Below, piece after piece: positions 24,412 to 33,578 of a DNA stretch of 64,000 nt. The translations under genes were made by a program, and so were the position numbers. The stretch lies in contig CBFHZN010000005.1 of assembly GCA_965660355.1 (NCBI GenBank), positions 1 through 64,000 of the forward strand. Direction: 5' to 3'. The notes under the pieces were generated by a model that was not told where the DNA came from, searched no databases, and saw nothing but the letters and a program-made list of their open reading frames with translations. Origin of the DNA: CAJXVY01 sp965660355. Its GTDB lineage: Bacteria > Actinomycetota > Actinomycetes > Actinomycetales > Microbacteriaceae. Each line of letters starts with the position of its first letter. The first letter of the stretch is position 1.

Positions 24412-25572
24412 GTGCAAAATCGCGATCATTTAGTAGATGCAATTCGGGGTTTCGCCCTGATTGGAATCGTTTTAGTAAATATCCACTATTTTTCGGTGAG
24501 CTCCGCTGACGGTTGGTTTGCAGCGGATATGAACAGCTTGGAAAACCAGGCAGGTGGATTTTTGACATCCGCATTTTTTCTAGCGAAGTTTTATTTGCTG
24601 TTTTCATTTCTCTTTGGTTATAGCTCCACCTATGTTGTAAAGGGAACACCTGAAAATAAAAAACGCTGGGTAAAAAGATCCTGGGTTTTGATCGCCCTTG
24701 GCTTTCTGCACGCTGTGTTTTTGTTCCAAGGGGACATTCTGTTTGTCTATGGAGTGTTGGGCTTGGCCCTTTGGCTATTTATGTTCCGCAAAGACTCCAC
24801 CATTCGTGGCTGGGCGATATTTTTCTATGTCTTGACGGCGGTGGGTATGTTTTTTGTCACCGTAGCGGCATTTTTAGCAGACATGTTTGAGCCTTTGTCC
24901 AAACAAGATTTCCTCACCTCCAGTCGATTAGATGAGCTCATGGTCAGTGGAAGTGTTTTGGAACAGGCGCTTGCTCGCCTAGAGCTGTGGATGACAATTC
25001 TGCCGGGGATATTTATTCTGCAAGGACCACTGGTGTTTGTCGCTTTTTTGATTGGCCTGATGGCTGGTCGCAGATCTGCACTTTCATCCGATAACTTCAC
25101 CGAGTCAACCGCTAATAAGCTTGCAGGTTTTGGCCTTGGGATTGGAATTCCGCTTCAAAGTTTGGCAGCCGTGGCCTTGGTTTGGACATTCACCAACGAG
25201 GTTTTGTCCTTTGGGTTATTTATGGTCTCGTTAGCGGTTATTTTCCTAACCGGAGGATTGGTTAGTGCTGGGATTATCGGTGTCATTGGAAAGCTTGTTT
25301 TGAGGGGTAAAAAGCTTGAGATTCTAGCTAGCTCTGGAAAAAACTCGCTGAGTATTTATCTTGGGCAGTCTATGATTTTGGTGATTTTGTTCTCAGGTTG
25401 GGGATTGGGACTATTCGGTCAAACCAATCTTCTTACTAACCTTCTAATTGGCTTCCTGGTTTGGTTGGTGCTTAGCTTGCTGGCGGTTATCAACATCCGC
25501 GCTGGCAGAAGAGGACCGATGGAGATTGTTTTGACAAAACTTAGCTCAACTAAGAAGGCCAAGCCGATTTAG
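24412..25572 (+). CDS. DUF418 (YeiB-like) multi-pass membrane protein
   Basis: This protein of about 386 residues has roughly ten hydrophobic helices. The opening HLVDAIRGFALIGIVLVNIH is characteristic of the YeiB/DUF418 family, and the C-terminal half holds DUF418 (SSGKNSLSIYLGQSMILVIL). The GTG at 24412 has an ideal AGGAG 8 nt before it; a longer frame from ATG 24340 lies largely inside the HNH gene. It is related to acyltransferase-3-like membrane proteins; the substrate is unknown. The 3' end overlaps the convergent sulP gene by 4 bp. Confidence 0.85.
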   Translation: MQNRDHLVDAIRGFALIGIVLVNIHYFSVSSADGWFAADMNSLENQAGGFLTSAFFLAKFYLLFSFLFGYSSTYVVKGTPENKKRWVKRSWVLIALGFLHAVFLFQGDILFVYGVLGLALWLFMFRKDSTIRGWAIFFYVLTAVGMFFVTVAAFLADMFEPLSKQDFLTSSRLDELMVSGSVLEQALARLELWMTILPGIFILQGPLVFVAFLIGLMAGRRSALSSDNFTESTANKLAGFGLGIGIPLQSLAAVALVWTFTNEVLSFGLFMVSLAVIFLTGGLVSAGIIGVIGKLVLRGKKLEILASSGKNSLSIYLGQSMILVILFSGWGLGLFGQTNLLTNLLIGFLVWLVLSLLAVINIRAGRRGPMEIVLTKLSSTKKAKPI

Positions 25573-27101
25573 ATATCCCCACCCATGTTGCCCGCAAGCT
25601 TTGTGTGCAACTTCTCACTCGCTTGGTTCATGCCCTTTAGATAAACCTCTTTGCCCAAGCCTTCATATTTGGTGATGATGGTGTCTAATGCAGCCACCGT
25701 TGAGGCATCCCAGATATGCGATTCAGAGACATCGATGATGACATTGGCGGGATCGTCAGTGTATTCAAACTGGGTTGTCAGGTCATTACTACTAGCAAAG
25801 AACAATTCACCCTCGACTGTGTAGTAAACGGCTTCGATGTCATCTGCCCCGCCAACGGTTCTGGTGACATTGGCGAAGTGGGCAACCCGTCTTGCGAAGG
25901 CGACCATGGCGACAATTACGCCAACTATTACTCCGATTGCCAAGTTATGCGTCCAAACAACAACGGCTGTTGTTGTGAGCATCACCAGGGTTTCACTTTT
26001 TGGCATGCGCTTCAAAGTGGGAAGCGCAACCGAGTGGAAATTGAAAGTTGCAACACTGACCATGATCATCACTGCAACCAGTGCTGCCATTGGGATTGTT
26101 TGAACAATATCTCCAAGTGTCACCACCAGAATCAGCAGGAAGACCCCTGCCAAAAACGTCGAGATTCGGGTTCTTGCACCACTGGCTTTCACGTTGATCA
26201 TGGTCTGACCGATCATGGCGCAACCACCCATGCCACCAAAGAAACCGCTTATGACATTGCCAACTCCCTGGGCTAGTGATTCACGAGTCTTTTGAGAGTG
26301 AGAATCGGTTATCTCATCGACCAACTTGGCAGTCATCAATGATTCCAATAATCCAACCAGCGCCATTGCCAGAGCGAATGGAGCGATGATGTTGAATGTT
26401 TCAACGGTTAGTGGCACGTTTGGGGTTAGAAGCTCAGGCAAAGATTTGGGCAGTTCGCCCTCATCGCCAACGGTTGGCACATTGATTCCTGAGACTAAAA
26501 CAGCGAGCATCACCAAAACAATTGCAACCAGCGGTGCAGGTATCACTTTTGTGATTCTGGGCAATAAGACCATGATCAGAATTCCCAGACCCACAAGCGG
26601 ATAAACAGCCAGCGGAACATCAATCAGGTGTGGCAACTGAGCCATGAAAATCAGAATGGCGAGCGAGTTTACAAAACCAATCATCACACTTCGAGGTATG
26701 AACCTCATTAGCTTCGCGGCACCCGCAAAGCCAAGAATCAGCTGAAAAACTCCAGCCAAAATTACAGTCGCCAAGAAATATTCAATTCCATACTCCCTTG
26801 CAACGGGAGCAATGATGATTGCCGTTGCTGCTGTGGCAGCGGAGATCATGGCTGGTCTACCACCCAAAATTGCGGTGGTTATGGCCATTATGAAACTTGC
26901 AAATAAACCAACTCTTGGGTCAACACCCGCAAGGATTGAAAAGGCAATTGCCTCTGGGATAAGTGCAATGGCGACCACTAACCCTGCAAGTGATTCCCTG
27001 AGTAATAGTCGGGGATTACTCAGTGCTTCGCGGACGGATGGTCTTGGGCGATAGCGGGGATCGGGGGAAACAAAAAACGAACGTACTTTTTCTACTAACA
27101 A
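25569..27101 (-). CDS. SulP-family anion permease with STAS domain
   Basis: This 510-residue transporter has about 10-14 transmembrane segments. The SulP opening LLRESLAGLVVAIALIPEAI is followed by QTMINVKASGARTRISTF. A cytoplasmic STAS domain (about 410-510) contains VIIDVSESHIWDASTVAALD. SulP proteins carry sulfate, bicarbonate or other anions, and sequence alone does not settle the substrate. The start is TTG with GGAG 7 nt upstream. Confidence 0.9.
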   Translation of the reverse strand: MLVEKVRSFFVSPDPRYRPRPSVREALSNPRLLLRESLAGLVVAIALIPEAIAFSILAGVDPRVGLFASFIMAITTAILGGRPAMISAATAATAIIIAPVAREYGIEYFLATVILAGVFQLILGFAGAAKLMRFIPRSVMIGFVNSLAILIFMAQLPHLIDVPLAVYPLVGLGILIMVLLPRITKVIPAPLVAIVLVMLAVLVSGINVPTVGDEGELPKSLPELLTPNVPLTVETFNIIAPFALAMALVGLLESLMTAKLVDEITDSHSQKTRESLAQGVGNVISGFFGGMGGCAMIGQTMINVKASGARTRISTFLAGVFLLILVVTLGDIVQTIPMAALVAVMIMVSVATFNFHSVALPTLKRMPKSETLVMLTTTAVVVWTHNLAIGVIVGVIVAMVAFARRVAHFANVTRTVGGADDIEAVYYTVEGELFFASSNDLTTQFEYTDDPANVIIDVSESHIWDASTVAALDTIITKYEGLGKEVYLKGMNQASEKLHTKLAGNMGGDI

Positions 27102-27118
27102 AAAATGGCTCCAAGCCT

Positions 27119-27184
27119 GTTATTGGGGATTCGACTCGACATAGAGCCAGATAAGGTTTTCAGCCTAGCGGGTTATTGGGGATT
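27119..27184. repeat. 13-bp direct repeat downstream of tRNA-Arg
   Basis: GTTATTGGGGATT occurs at 27119-27131 and again at 27172-27184, a spacing of 53 bp, between the sulP start and the 3' end of tRNA-Arg. Nothing else in the 27102-27194 stretch looks like a gene. No integrase is nearby. Confidence 0.6.
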
Positions 27185-27194
27185 TAACGGCATA

Positions 27195-27270
27195 TGGTGG
27201 CCCCGAGAAGAATCGAACTTCCGACACACGGTTTAGGAAACCGTTGCTCTATCCACTGAGCTACGAGGCC
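27195..27270 (-). tRNA. tRNA-Arg (anticodon CCU) with encoded CCA
   Basis: On the minus strand the 73-nt cloverleaf spans 27270-27198: acceptor GGCCTCG/CGGGGCC (one G-U pair), D arm AGCTCAGTGGATAGAGC, anticodon loop TTCCTAA (CCT), T loop TTCGATT and discriminator A. CCA follows at 27197-27195. It reads the rare AGG codon. Confidence 0.95.
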
Positions 27271-27397
27271 GCAGGCCCTAGATTACCCGTTTCTCGCAAC
27301 CTATTGCCAATAGAGTTCAAATCAGGGTTAGTTCTCACTCAGCCAAAGACAGGCAAGCCTCAGCAATGACGGAGGTCTCTCTGGCTAAGATGCCGAT

Positions 27398-30300
27398 GTG
27401 AGTGAAATCTTTCAGCAGTGGCAGAGGTGGCAGGAGGAGTTTGCCGAATTGGGTGGCAGAAACCCATTGGCCCGTTTTGAGATCTCCTCTTTTTCACATG
27501 TCGATCTCACTCGTGCCCACCCCTCCGGATTAGCTCAGTTGGTCGCATCCAGAACCACTCGGGTGTCAAACCTGATTCGAGATGGAATCACTCAGGGTAG
27601 GTCCAATTCGGCGATGCGCAGAATCAAAGATAAATCTGACCATCTGCTTCGTGACTTTGGTTTGAATTCCTGCTTTTTATCTGCGGGAAATGCAAAGTTT
27701 TCTGGAGATGAGAAAAACTTTCCATTGCTTTTATGGCCAGTTGAAATTGGCGAAAAAAGTGATGATTATCAAATAACCATCTCTGAGGATCCAATGTTGA
27801 ACCCAGAACTGATGGGGTATTTGCAAACTATTGGCATAGTGCCATCCAAACTGGAGCTTTTGAGGCTAGCTAGAAAACAGGGAGATCTGCTTCCTGTCAG
27901 ATTCCTAGATCGCTTTAGTGAGATTCTTGCTGATACAAAAGCGGAGATTGACAGGTCACTGGTTATTGGTAACTTCACCCCACAACTTAGTGAGCTAAGG
28001 CTTTCTAAGAGTTTTGAGGAGACTGACCTTCTCAGAAGATTAGTCACGGCTGAGGGTAGAACAAATAAACCTGAGCTTCCGCTACTGGCCATGCCTGCAG
28101 ATCAGAACCAACTGCAAATTCTGTCCTCGATTGCGGCGGGTAGCGATGTTGTTGTGGAGACACTTCCGGGTTGTGGGTATACACAGCTTGTGGTGAACAC
28201 CTTGTCCACTCTGATTGATAAAAACAAAAGAGTGTTGGTTATTGCCAACAGAAGGCAGACCTTGGATGAGCTATCAGAGAGGCTCAATCAGGCGAACTTG
28301 CAAGGATTGATGCTCAGAGCTCACAACAGTTGGCTGGATATCATTTCTTCAATTTCACGTTTTGAAAAATCGGAACCGGTGGATTTTGAAGCCACAGAGA
28401 AAAAATTATCTGAATCCGAAGAGAGCTTGCAGCAGTATTTTCATCTATTGAATCAGCCGCATCAACAGCTGGGTGTTTCACTACTTGACTGCATTGATCA
28501 GCTCAGCAATCTCAGTTCCAAAGATGAAGCCCCCACCAATTCAGCCAGATTCCCAGAGCACTTACTGGTTCAACTGAAGGATTCAGAGAATGCCAAGCAA
28601 TTACTCAAACAAGCCAACGAGGCTGGCTTATTTAGCTATGGAGTGGATGACACACCCTGGTTTGGGGCAAGGTTTGAAAAACAAGAGGAGATAGACAGTG
28701 CTCTGAGTGCTGTGAATGAGTTACTGGATGGCGATTTAGAAATGGCCATTGATCAGCTCGAGGAATATCTTTCAAATCTAAATCTCAAAAAAGCAAAGAC
28801 TGTTGAGGACTGGTCTGTGCAGGTGAAGCTACTGGTGGGCATCAGAGAAACCTTGGATAAATTCAACCCTGATATTTATGACCGCCCACTGGGGGATCTA
28901 ATCACTGCGACATCTAATCGCAAAGACCGCAAAGAGATGAGCGGTGCTCAAAGAAGAAGGTTTAAAAAACTCGCAAAGGATTACCTAAGGCCATCAGCCC
29001 AGGTTGGGAATTTACACAACGCTCTGGTTGAGGCTCAAAAACAGAGAGAACTTTGGTATGAGTTGGCAGACACCAAGGCTCCACCCACCGTCCCCACCGG
29101 TTTAGCGGGTGTTCAGAATGTGTTTGAGCGTGTTGCAGATCGAATAACTGGCATTCAAAAGCATCTAAACCCCGATCCAGATTTTGAATTGCTGAGCAGG
29201 CTCGAATTTGGATCACTGCAGAAAAAACTTGCTGATTTGAGCGAGCAAACAGAGATTCTCGATGGTTTCTTGCAAAGAAAAGAAATCTCCGCGCAGCTTG
29301 AATCTGCCGGCCTAACACAACTTGCTAATCAGCTGACTGATATCAAGCCGGATAGTGAGCGATTGGAAAATGAATTCCAACTCAGCTGGTGGCAGTCAGC
29401 GTTTGAGGCGGTGGTGGGTGAAAATCAACAGATTTTGGAATTTGATGCTGCCCGAATTGCTTCATTGGAGCAGGATTATGAAAATGCCAACCAAGAACTA
29501 ATAGATGCAGGTTCAAAAAAGATAAATCAAAAACAAGCCACCAATTGGAAACAAGCCTTAGAAAATTCTGAGCATGCTGAGAAACTGAAGCAAATGCTCA
29601 GGCAACGAGAATCTTCACTAAAAACTATTGCCGCTCAGGCTGAAACTGTTTGGCCAGCCATTAGTTCGATCATTGGTTGCTCGCCGTTGGAGTTGAATTC
29701 AAGAATTTTAGACCAAGAGAAATTTGATGTTTGCATTGTGATGGATGCTGCCAGTAGCGGGATCAGTGAAATAATCCCAAGTCTTACTCGGGCCGATCAG
29801 TTGGTTGTGTTTGGTGATCCGGCAATTGCATCGGCCATGGATTTCAGCACCATAGCTTTATCAACCTCGCCTGATTCCACCACTCGTCAGAGCTTTTTCG
29901 ATTACGCATCAGACGCTTTTGGAAAAACAGAGATTAACAGAAGCTATCGCCCAGAGGGTCAGGTGTTGGGGGATTATTTGAATAAAGAGTTTTATGGGGA
30001 AAGGTTGCAGTTGGGGTTGACTGCCAACCAAGTTTTAGAAAAGCCAAACTTCGAGTTTGTTCACATCACAGAGGACAATCGAGCCAGCTCAACAATTGAA
30101 GGTGCCACTGAATCTGCTGATGGGGAGTTAAGGGCAGTGGTTCAAAAAGTGATTTCTCACGCTAGGTCCAATCCTGAGATGTCACTCACAGTTGCAAGTG
30201 CATCAAAGGTGCATGCAGAGAGAATTGCGAAGACCCTGGCCAGCGAGTCAAAAACATCTCCAGAGCTAGCTGAATTTATGCAAAGCCACGGCAGAGAGCA

Positions 30301-30964
30301 ATTGGTGGTGAGCTCTTTGGCGGAGCTAAACCACCGGGTTAGCGATCGAGTGATTTTTTCCTTGGGATTTGCACTCACCCCTGAAGGGCGAGTGAAGCTC
30401 AATTTTGGAGATCTCAGTGGTGAAGCCAGTGGCACTAACCTTGCTAATCTGATTGCCACTGCAAGAAAGCAAATGACTGTTATCAGCTGCATCTCCTCAG
30501 AGGATCTTCCCTCCAATAACAAATCCGCAGAGATTGCCCACTTACGGAATCTGCTTGATCACCAATCTCCCAAAGTTGGGTTCAAGCAAAGCGAGGACCC
30601 ACTTTTGAGTGATTTATCAACAAGGTTGAGAAAAAGAGGTGTTCGAGTAATTGAAAACCCAAGTCCAGAGATAAGCATGCTGGCTGTTTATAAAAACAAG
30701 GTGGCGCTAATAGATGCCGACTGGCAAATTATGAATCGTGACTGGAGGCTTTATCTAAAAGGAGCAAGAAAGCTCTGGTCACAATATGGGTTTGAATACC
30801 GAAGAGTGCACGTATTTGAGCTTTTCAGTGAACCGGATAACGTCGCTAAGCGATTGGCTGATTCACTGGGGGTTATAAATTCCGCTCCAGAAACACCGGG
30901 TCAGTCTTCTTTTGACAGTAATGACGGCGATCTTTTGGAAAATAAGCCGCCTCACTGGGGCTAG
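27398..30964 (+). CDS. Large SF1-helicase-like protein with degenerate ATPase motifs and a C-terminal nuclease-like domain
   Basis: This 1188-residue protein resembles actinobacterial DUF4011/AAA_11-type helicase proteins. A Walker-A-like loop at 256-263 reads LPGCGYTQ, with Tyr where Lys is expected. The helical insert (about 310-760) is coiled-coil-like. Motif II at about 783 is DAAS rather than DEAS. Motif III begins GDPAIA rather than GDxxQ. NRSYRP at 847-852 resembles motif IV. The last 120 residues (VALIDADW, YRRVHVFELFSEPDNVAKRL) look like the Vsr-type nuclease domain found at the end of such proteins. ATP hydrolysis seems doubtful. The GTG start is probably leaderless (TAAGAT, 6 nt upstream). 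Confidence 0.7.
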   Translation: MSEIFQQWQRWQEEFAELGGRNPLARFEISSFSHVDLTRAHPSGLAQLVASRTTRVSNLIRDGITQGRSNSAMRRIKDKSDHLLRDFGLNSCFLSAGNAKFSGDEKNFPLLLWPVEIGEKSDDYQITISEDPMLNPELMGYLQTIGIVPSKLELLRLARKQGDLLPVRFLDRFSEILADTKAEIDRSLVIGNFTPQLSELRLSKSFEETDLLRRLVTAEGRTNKPELPLLAMPADQNQLQILSSIAAGSDVVVETLPGCGYTQLVVNTLSTLIDKNKRVLVIANRRQTLDELSERLNQANLQGLMLRAHNSWLDIISSISRFEKSEPVDFEATEKKLSESEESLQQYFHLLNQPHQQLGVSLLDCIDQLSNLSSKDEAPTNSARFPEHLLVQLKDSENAKQLLKQANEAGLFSYGVDDTPWFGARFEKQEEIDSALSAVNELLDGDLEMAIDQLEEYLSNLNLKKAKTVEDWSVQVKLLVGIRETLDKFNPDIYDRPLGDLITATSNRKDRKEMSGAQRRRFKKLAKDYLRPSAQVGNLHNALVEAQKQRELWYELADTKAPPTVPTGLAGVQNVFERVADRITGIQKHLNPDPDFELLSRLEFGSLQKKLADLSEQTEILDGFLQRKEISAQLESAGLTQLANQLTDIKPDSERLENEFQLSWWQSAFEAVVGENQQILEFDAARIASLEQDYENANQELIDAGSKKINQKQATNWKQALENSEHAEKLKQMLRQRESSLKTIAAQAETVWPAISSIIGCSPLELNSRILDQEKFDVCIVMDAASSGISEIIPSLTRADQLVVFGDPAIASAMDFSTIALSTSPDSTTRQSFFDYASDAFGKTEINRSYRPEGQVLGDYLNKEFYGERLQLGLTANQVLEKPNFEFVHITEDNRASSTIEGATESADGELRAVVQKVISHARSNPEMSLTVASASKVHAERIAKTLASESKTSPELAEFMQSHGREQLVVSSLAELNHRVSDRVIFSLGFALTPEGRVKLNFGDLSGEASGTNLANLIATARKQMTVISCISSEDLPSNNKSAEIAHLRNLLDHQSPKVGFKQSEDPLLSDLSTRLRKRGVRVIENPSPEISMLAVYKNKVALIDADWQIMNRDWRLYLKGARKLWSQYGFEYRRVHVFELFSEPDNVAKRLADSLGVINSAPETPGQSSFDSNDGDLLENKPPHWG

Positions 30965-31488
30965 AAAACCCGCAAACCATTTTCAGTGATGACTCCATGA
31001 ACTTTTTTGTCGTGATCAGCCGTGGGTAAGTTATCTAAAAACTCTGATTCAAAAATTAGTGGAAATACATCTCCCGGATAGCTCTGCAGGGCTCGATCAT
31101 AGTATCCGCCACCTTTTCCAAGTCTGCTACCCGATGCAGAAACCGCCAAAGCGGGTGCTAGCACCAGGGTGATTTCTTCCAAAGAAATTGCCTTTCCAAC
31201 TGGCGACATGATTCCAAAATTAGACGGAATCAGCTTTTCGGGGATTGTCCAAATCAAACTCGAACCACTAATGGCTGGAAGCACCAATCGGTTTTGTTTT
31301 TCTAGGTGAACGTTGATGTTTTCCGTACTGGGTTCGGTTTCGGTTGACCAATAACTGGCGACCAAGCCGGTTGTTGATTCCAACAGCTCCAATGCGAAAA
31401 GTGAGAAATCTGCAGGCCTTGGTTTTCTGAGCCTTTCAGCCAATAACTGTTTTCGAATTGCCTGTTTCTCGTCCTCGATTGCAGACAT
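30961..31488 (-). CDS. 5-formyltetrahydrofolate cyclo-ligase
   Basis: This 175-residue protein converts 5-formyl-THF to 5,10-methenyl-THF with ATP. It has the nucleotide/folate loop RLGKGGGYYDRAL and an N-terminal basic helix (KQAIRKQLLAERLRK). I use the ATG at 31488; an ATG at 31515 would overlap the start of the divergent rimJ-like gene. The 3' end overlaps the preceding large gene by 4 bp on the opposite strand. Confidence 0.9.
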   Translation of the reverse strand: MSAIEDEKQAIRKQLLAERLRKPRPADFSLFALELLESTTGLVASYWSTETEPSTENINVHLEKQNRLVLPAISGSSLIWTIPEKLIPSNFGIMSPVGKAISLEEITLVLAPALAVSASGSRLGKGGGYYDRALQSYPGDVFPLIFESEFLDNLPTADHDKKVHGVITENGLRVF

Positions 31489-31506
31489 GCTACTAATCTT
31501 GCCAGC

Positions 31507-32082
31507 ATGGAGCACTCGTTCAAACTAGTTTTTGAAGATATCGTTGTGCGCCCGGTCAGATTGCGTGATTGGCGCGAATTAGAAGAGATCTTGCAATCTG
31601 AGAGAGATTGGCTGGAGCGTTGGGAAGCGACTGTCCCCGGAGGTTCAAAACAGCTAGATGTTAAAGGAATGGTCAGAAGCCTTCTAAGACAGCACAGAGA
31701 GGGTAGCGCTATTGCAGCTGTCATCGAATACCGGGGAAAGATTGTTGGTCAATTAAACGTCGCCAACATTTTGTATGGATCGGTTTCCTCTGGCTCAGTG
31801 GGTTATTGGATAAGTAAAAAACACGCTGGCAAGGGGATAACACCCGCCTCAGTTGCGATGATTGTTGATTACATGTTTATGAGATTGGGTCTGCATCGAG
31901 CAGAAATTGCCATCCGGCCTGAAAACAAAGCGAGTCTCAGGATTGTCGAGAAACTGGGGTTTAGACATGAGGGAACAAAACTTCGCTTTATTCATATCGA
32001 CGGTGATTGGAGAGATCATGAGATCTTTGCAATTACTCGAGAGGAGGCCAAAGGTGGGCTACTCGCCAAGTTTTCCAGATAG
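31507..32082 (+). CDS. rimJ: GNAT-family N-acetyltransferase, RimJ/RimL-like
   Basis: This 191-residue acetyltransferase has the acetyl-CoA loop in GYWISKKHAGKGITPASVAM and the typical C-terminal motif IAIRPENKASLRIVEKLGF. RimJ/RimL enzymes acetylate N-termini of ribosomal proteins, though the target here is unknown. It is divergent from the cyclo-ligase, with 18 bp between start codons. TAATCT ends 7 nt before the ATG, so it is probably leaderless. In other actinobacteria rimJ lies next to glp and sepX/glpR. Confidence 0.87.
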   Translation: MEHSFKLVFEDIVVRPVRLRDWRELEEILQSERDWLERWEATVPGGSKQLDVKGMVRSLLRQHREGSAIAAVIEYRGKIVGQLNVANILYGSVSSGSVGYWISKKHAGKGITPASVAMIVDYMFMRLGLHRAEIAIRPENKASLRIVEKLGFRHEGTKLRFIHIDGDWRDHEIFAITREEAKGGLLAKFSR

Positions 32083-32138
32083 GCAACACTCCGAGCGATA
32101 TCACAGGGCTAACTAACCTTCAGCCATAACTTTATGGT

Positions 32139-32690
32139 ATGGAATTCCCAGCTGGAATAAGTGGTGTAATGCTGATGGCGATAGCCATCTTGTGGTTGGT
32201 GTTTTTCATCCCCAGTTGGTCGTCCTCCAGAGAATTTGTTGAATTGGAAAAACGCATGCCAAAAATGGTGGAGCGTGACACAGTCCCGAATTCCTTGGCG
32301 ACTCAACTTAGTAGGCTTCAAAAAACTCGAGTGACAACCGCTTTGTTCTTCGCGGTGTTTTTGTTGGGAGCTGTGTTTAGCTTTGTTTCAATCGCTTCGT
32401 CATTTGCATGGTTGTTCGCAGGTGCTATTTCTTTGGCTATCAGCCTTGGCTCAATGGCACTTTCAATGAAGGCCAAAAAAGAAATTGAAACTGTTCTGGA
32501 GGGGTTATTGAAACGACCGCAGCTAAGAAAAGCAACTCAGCAAAAACCAGCGGGCTGGACGCCTAATCCACTCCCCAAACCATTGATTGAAAAACCAGAA
32601 CCAAAACCTGCATCAACGGAAAATGTCATTGAGATGCCAAAGTCAAAATCATCAATCGATGAGATTATGAAAAGGCGTCGAGTTAGCTAG
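32139..32690 (+). CDS. SepX/GlpR-like divisome membrane protein
   Basis: This 183-residue protein has an N-terminal helix (MLMAIAILWLVFFIPSW), a charged cytoplasmic linker (REFVELEKRMPKMVERD), two further helices (about 68-110) and a proline/lysine-rich tail ending KRRRVS. The helix followed by PSW and the position right after rimJ match SepX (Streptomyces) and GlpR (Corynebacterium), membrane proteins that link the MoeA-like Glp protein to the division machinery. The glp gene itself is absent from this locus. It is probably leaderless (TAACTT, 6 nt upstream). Confidence 0.6.
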   Translation: MEFPAGISGVMLMAIAILWLVFFIPSWSSSREFVELEKRMPKMVERDTVPNSLATQLSRLQKTRVTTALFFAVFLLGAVFSFVSIASSFAWLFAGAISLAISLGSMALSMKAKKEIETVLEGLLKRPQLRKATQQKPAGWTPNPLPKPLIEKPEPKPASTENVIEMPKSKSSIDEIMKRRRVS

Positions 32691-33576
32691 TTTTCCCAGC
32701 AACGTAATTGGATGCCGATTCCAAATCTGGATGACTAAATTCAAATCCTGTTTCCAGCAACTTATCAGCGGACATTTTTTTGCTACCAAGCAATAATTCC
32801 TCGGCAGCCTCTCCAAGCAATAACTTCATCGCCCAACCAGGAACTCGTAGCCAAGAGGGGCGATTCAATGCCTTGGCAACTGCCTTGATTAGATCCGCTG
32901 TGGTGGCGTACTGTGGGGCTGCCAAGTTATAGGCACCTTCAGTTTTTTTATTCTCAATCAGATGAATGATTGCTCTTGCCTCATCTACCACAGAAATCCA
33001 TGCTTGCCACTGTTTTCCAGTTCCGAAGGGCCCTCCAATAAAGGCCTTGATTAGGGGAATTAGTCTTCCAAGCGCGCCACCTTTTTGGCTCATTACCAGT
33101 GTGGTGCGAATCAGCACCACACGGTTATTTGCCTTTTTGGCTTCCTCTTCCCACTCATAGGCGAGATCCGATAAAAATCCCTCTCCCTTGCCACTTTCTT
33201 CGGTGAGCAGTTCATCACCGCGATCACCATAGATTCCCTCAGCGGAACCCGAAACTAAAACCTCTGGAGGGTTTTTTGCAGAGTTGATTGCATCAACCAG
33301 GGTCTTAGTTGTTTTTAGTCTGGAATCCACTAATTCTTTTTTGTAGTTTTTGCCCCAGGGGACCCGACCCGTTGGAGCTCCACCCAAATTCACAACTGCG
33401 TCAACATCCTCCATGATGCCCTCTTGAATAAAGCCCCTATCGGGATAAAACTCAACTTCGTTGTCCTTAGTTGGCTTTTTTCTAACAAGACTCAAAGCCG
33501 TATCGCCTCTTGCCTCAAGTTGTTTTTTTAGCTCAGTTCCGACTAGACCGCTGGCTCCGGATATCAACACCTTCAT
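32683..33576 (-). CDS. TIGR01777/YfcH-type NAD(P)-binding SDR epimerase
   Basis: This 297-residue extended-SDR protein has the Rossmann start MKVLISGASGLVGTELKKQL and the active-site-region motif SGSAEGIYGDRG. A C-terminal DUF1731 region (PSWLRVPGWAMKLLLGEAAE) follows. The substrate is unknown for the whole family. The ATG at 33576 has GGGAG 5 nt upstream and sits just after the MFS stop, so the two are cotranscribed. The 3' end overlaps the SepX-like gene by 8 bp. Confidence 0.87.
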   Translation of the reverse strand: MKVLISGASGLVGTELKKQLEARGDTALSLVRKKPTKDNEVEFYPDRGFIQEGIMEDVDAVVNLGGAPTGRVPWGKNYKKELVDSRLKTTKTLVDAINSAKNPPEVLVSGSAEGIYGDRGDELLTEESGKGEGFLSDLAYEWEEEAKKANNRVVLIRTTLVMSQKGGALGRLIPLIKAFIGGPFGTGKQWQAWISVVDEARAIIHLIENKKTEGAYNLAAPQYATTADLIKAVAKALNRPSWLRVPGWAMKLLLGEAAEELLLGSKKMSADKLLETGFEFSHPDLESASNYVAGKTS

Positions 33577-33578
33577 AA

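Noticed and set aside
25716..26276. 186-codon open frame opposite sulP
   Set aside because: It lies entirely antisense to a clear permease, is a His/Cys/Asn-rich shadow of the real codons and has no ribosome site.
27119..27270. tRNA-Arg plus direct repeats as a prophage or island attachment site
   Set aside because: No integrase or mobile genes lie nearby and the repeat does not copy the tRNA 3' end.
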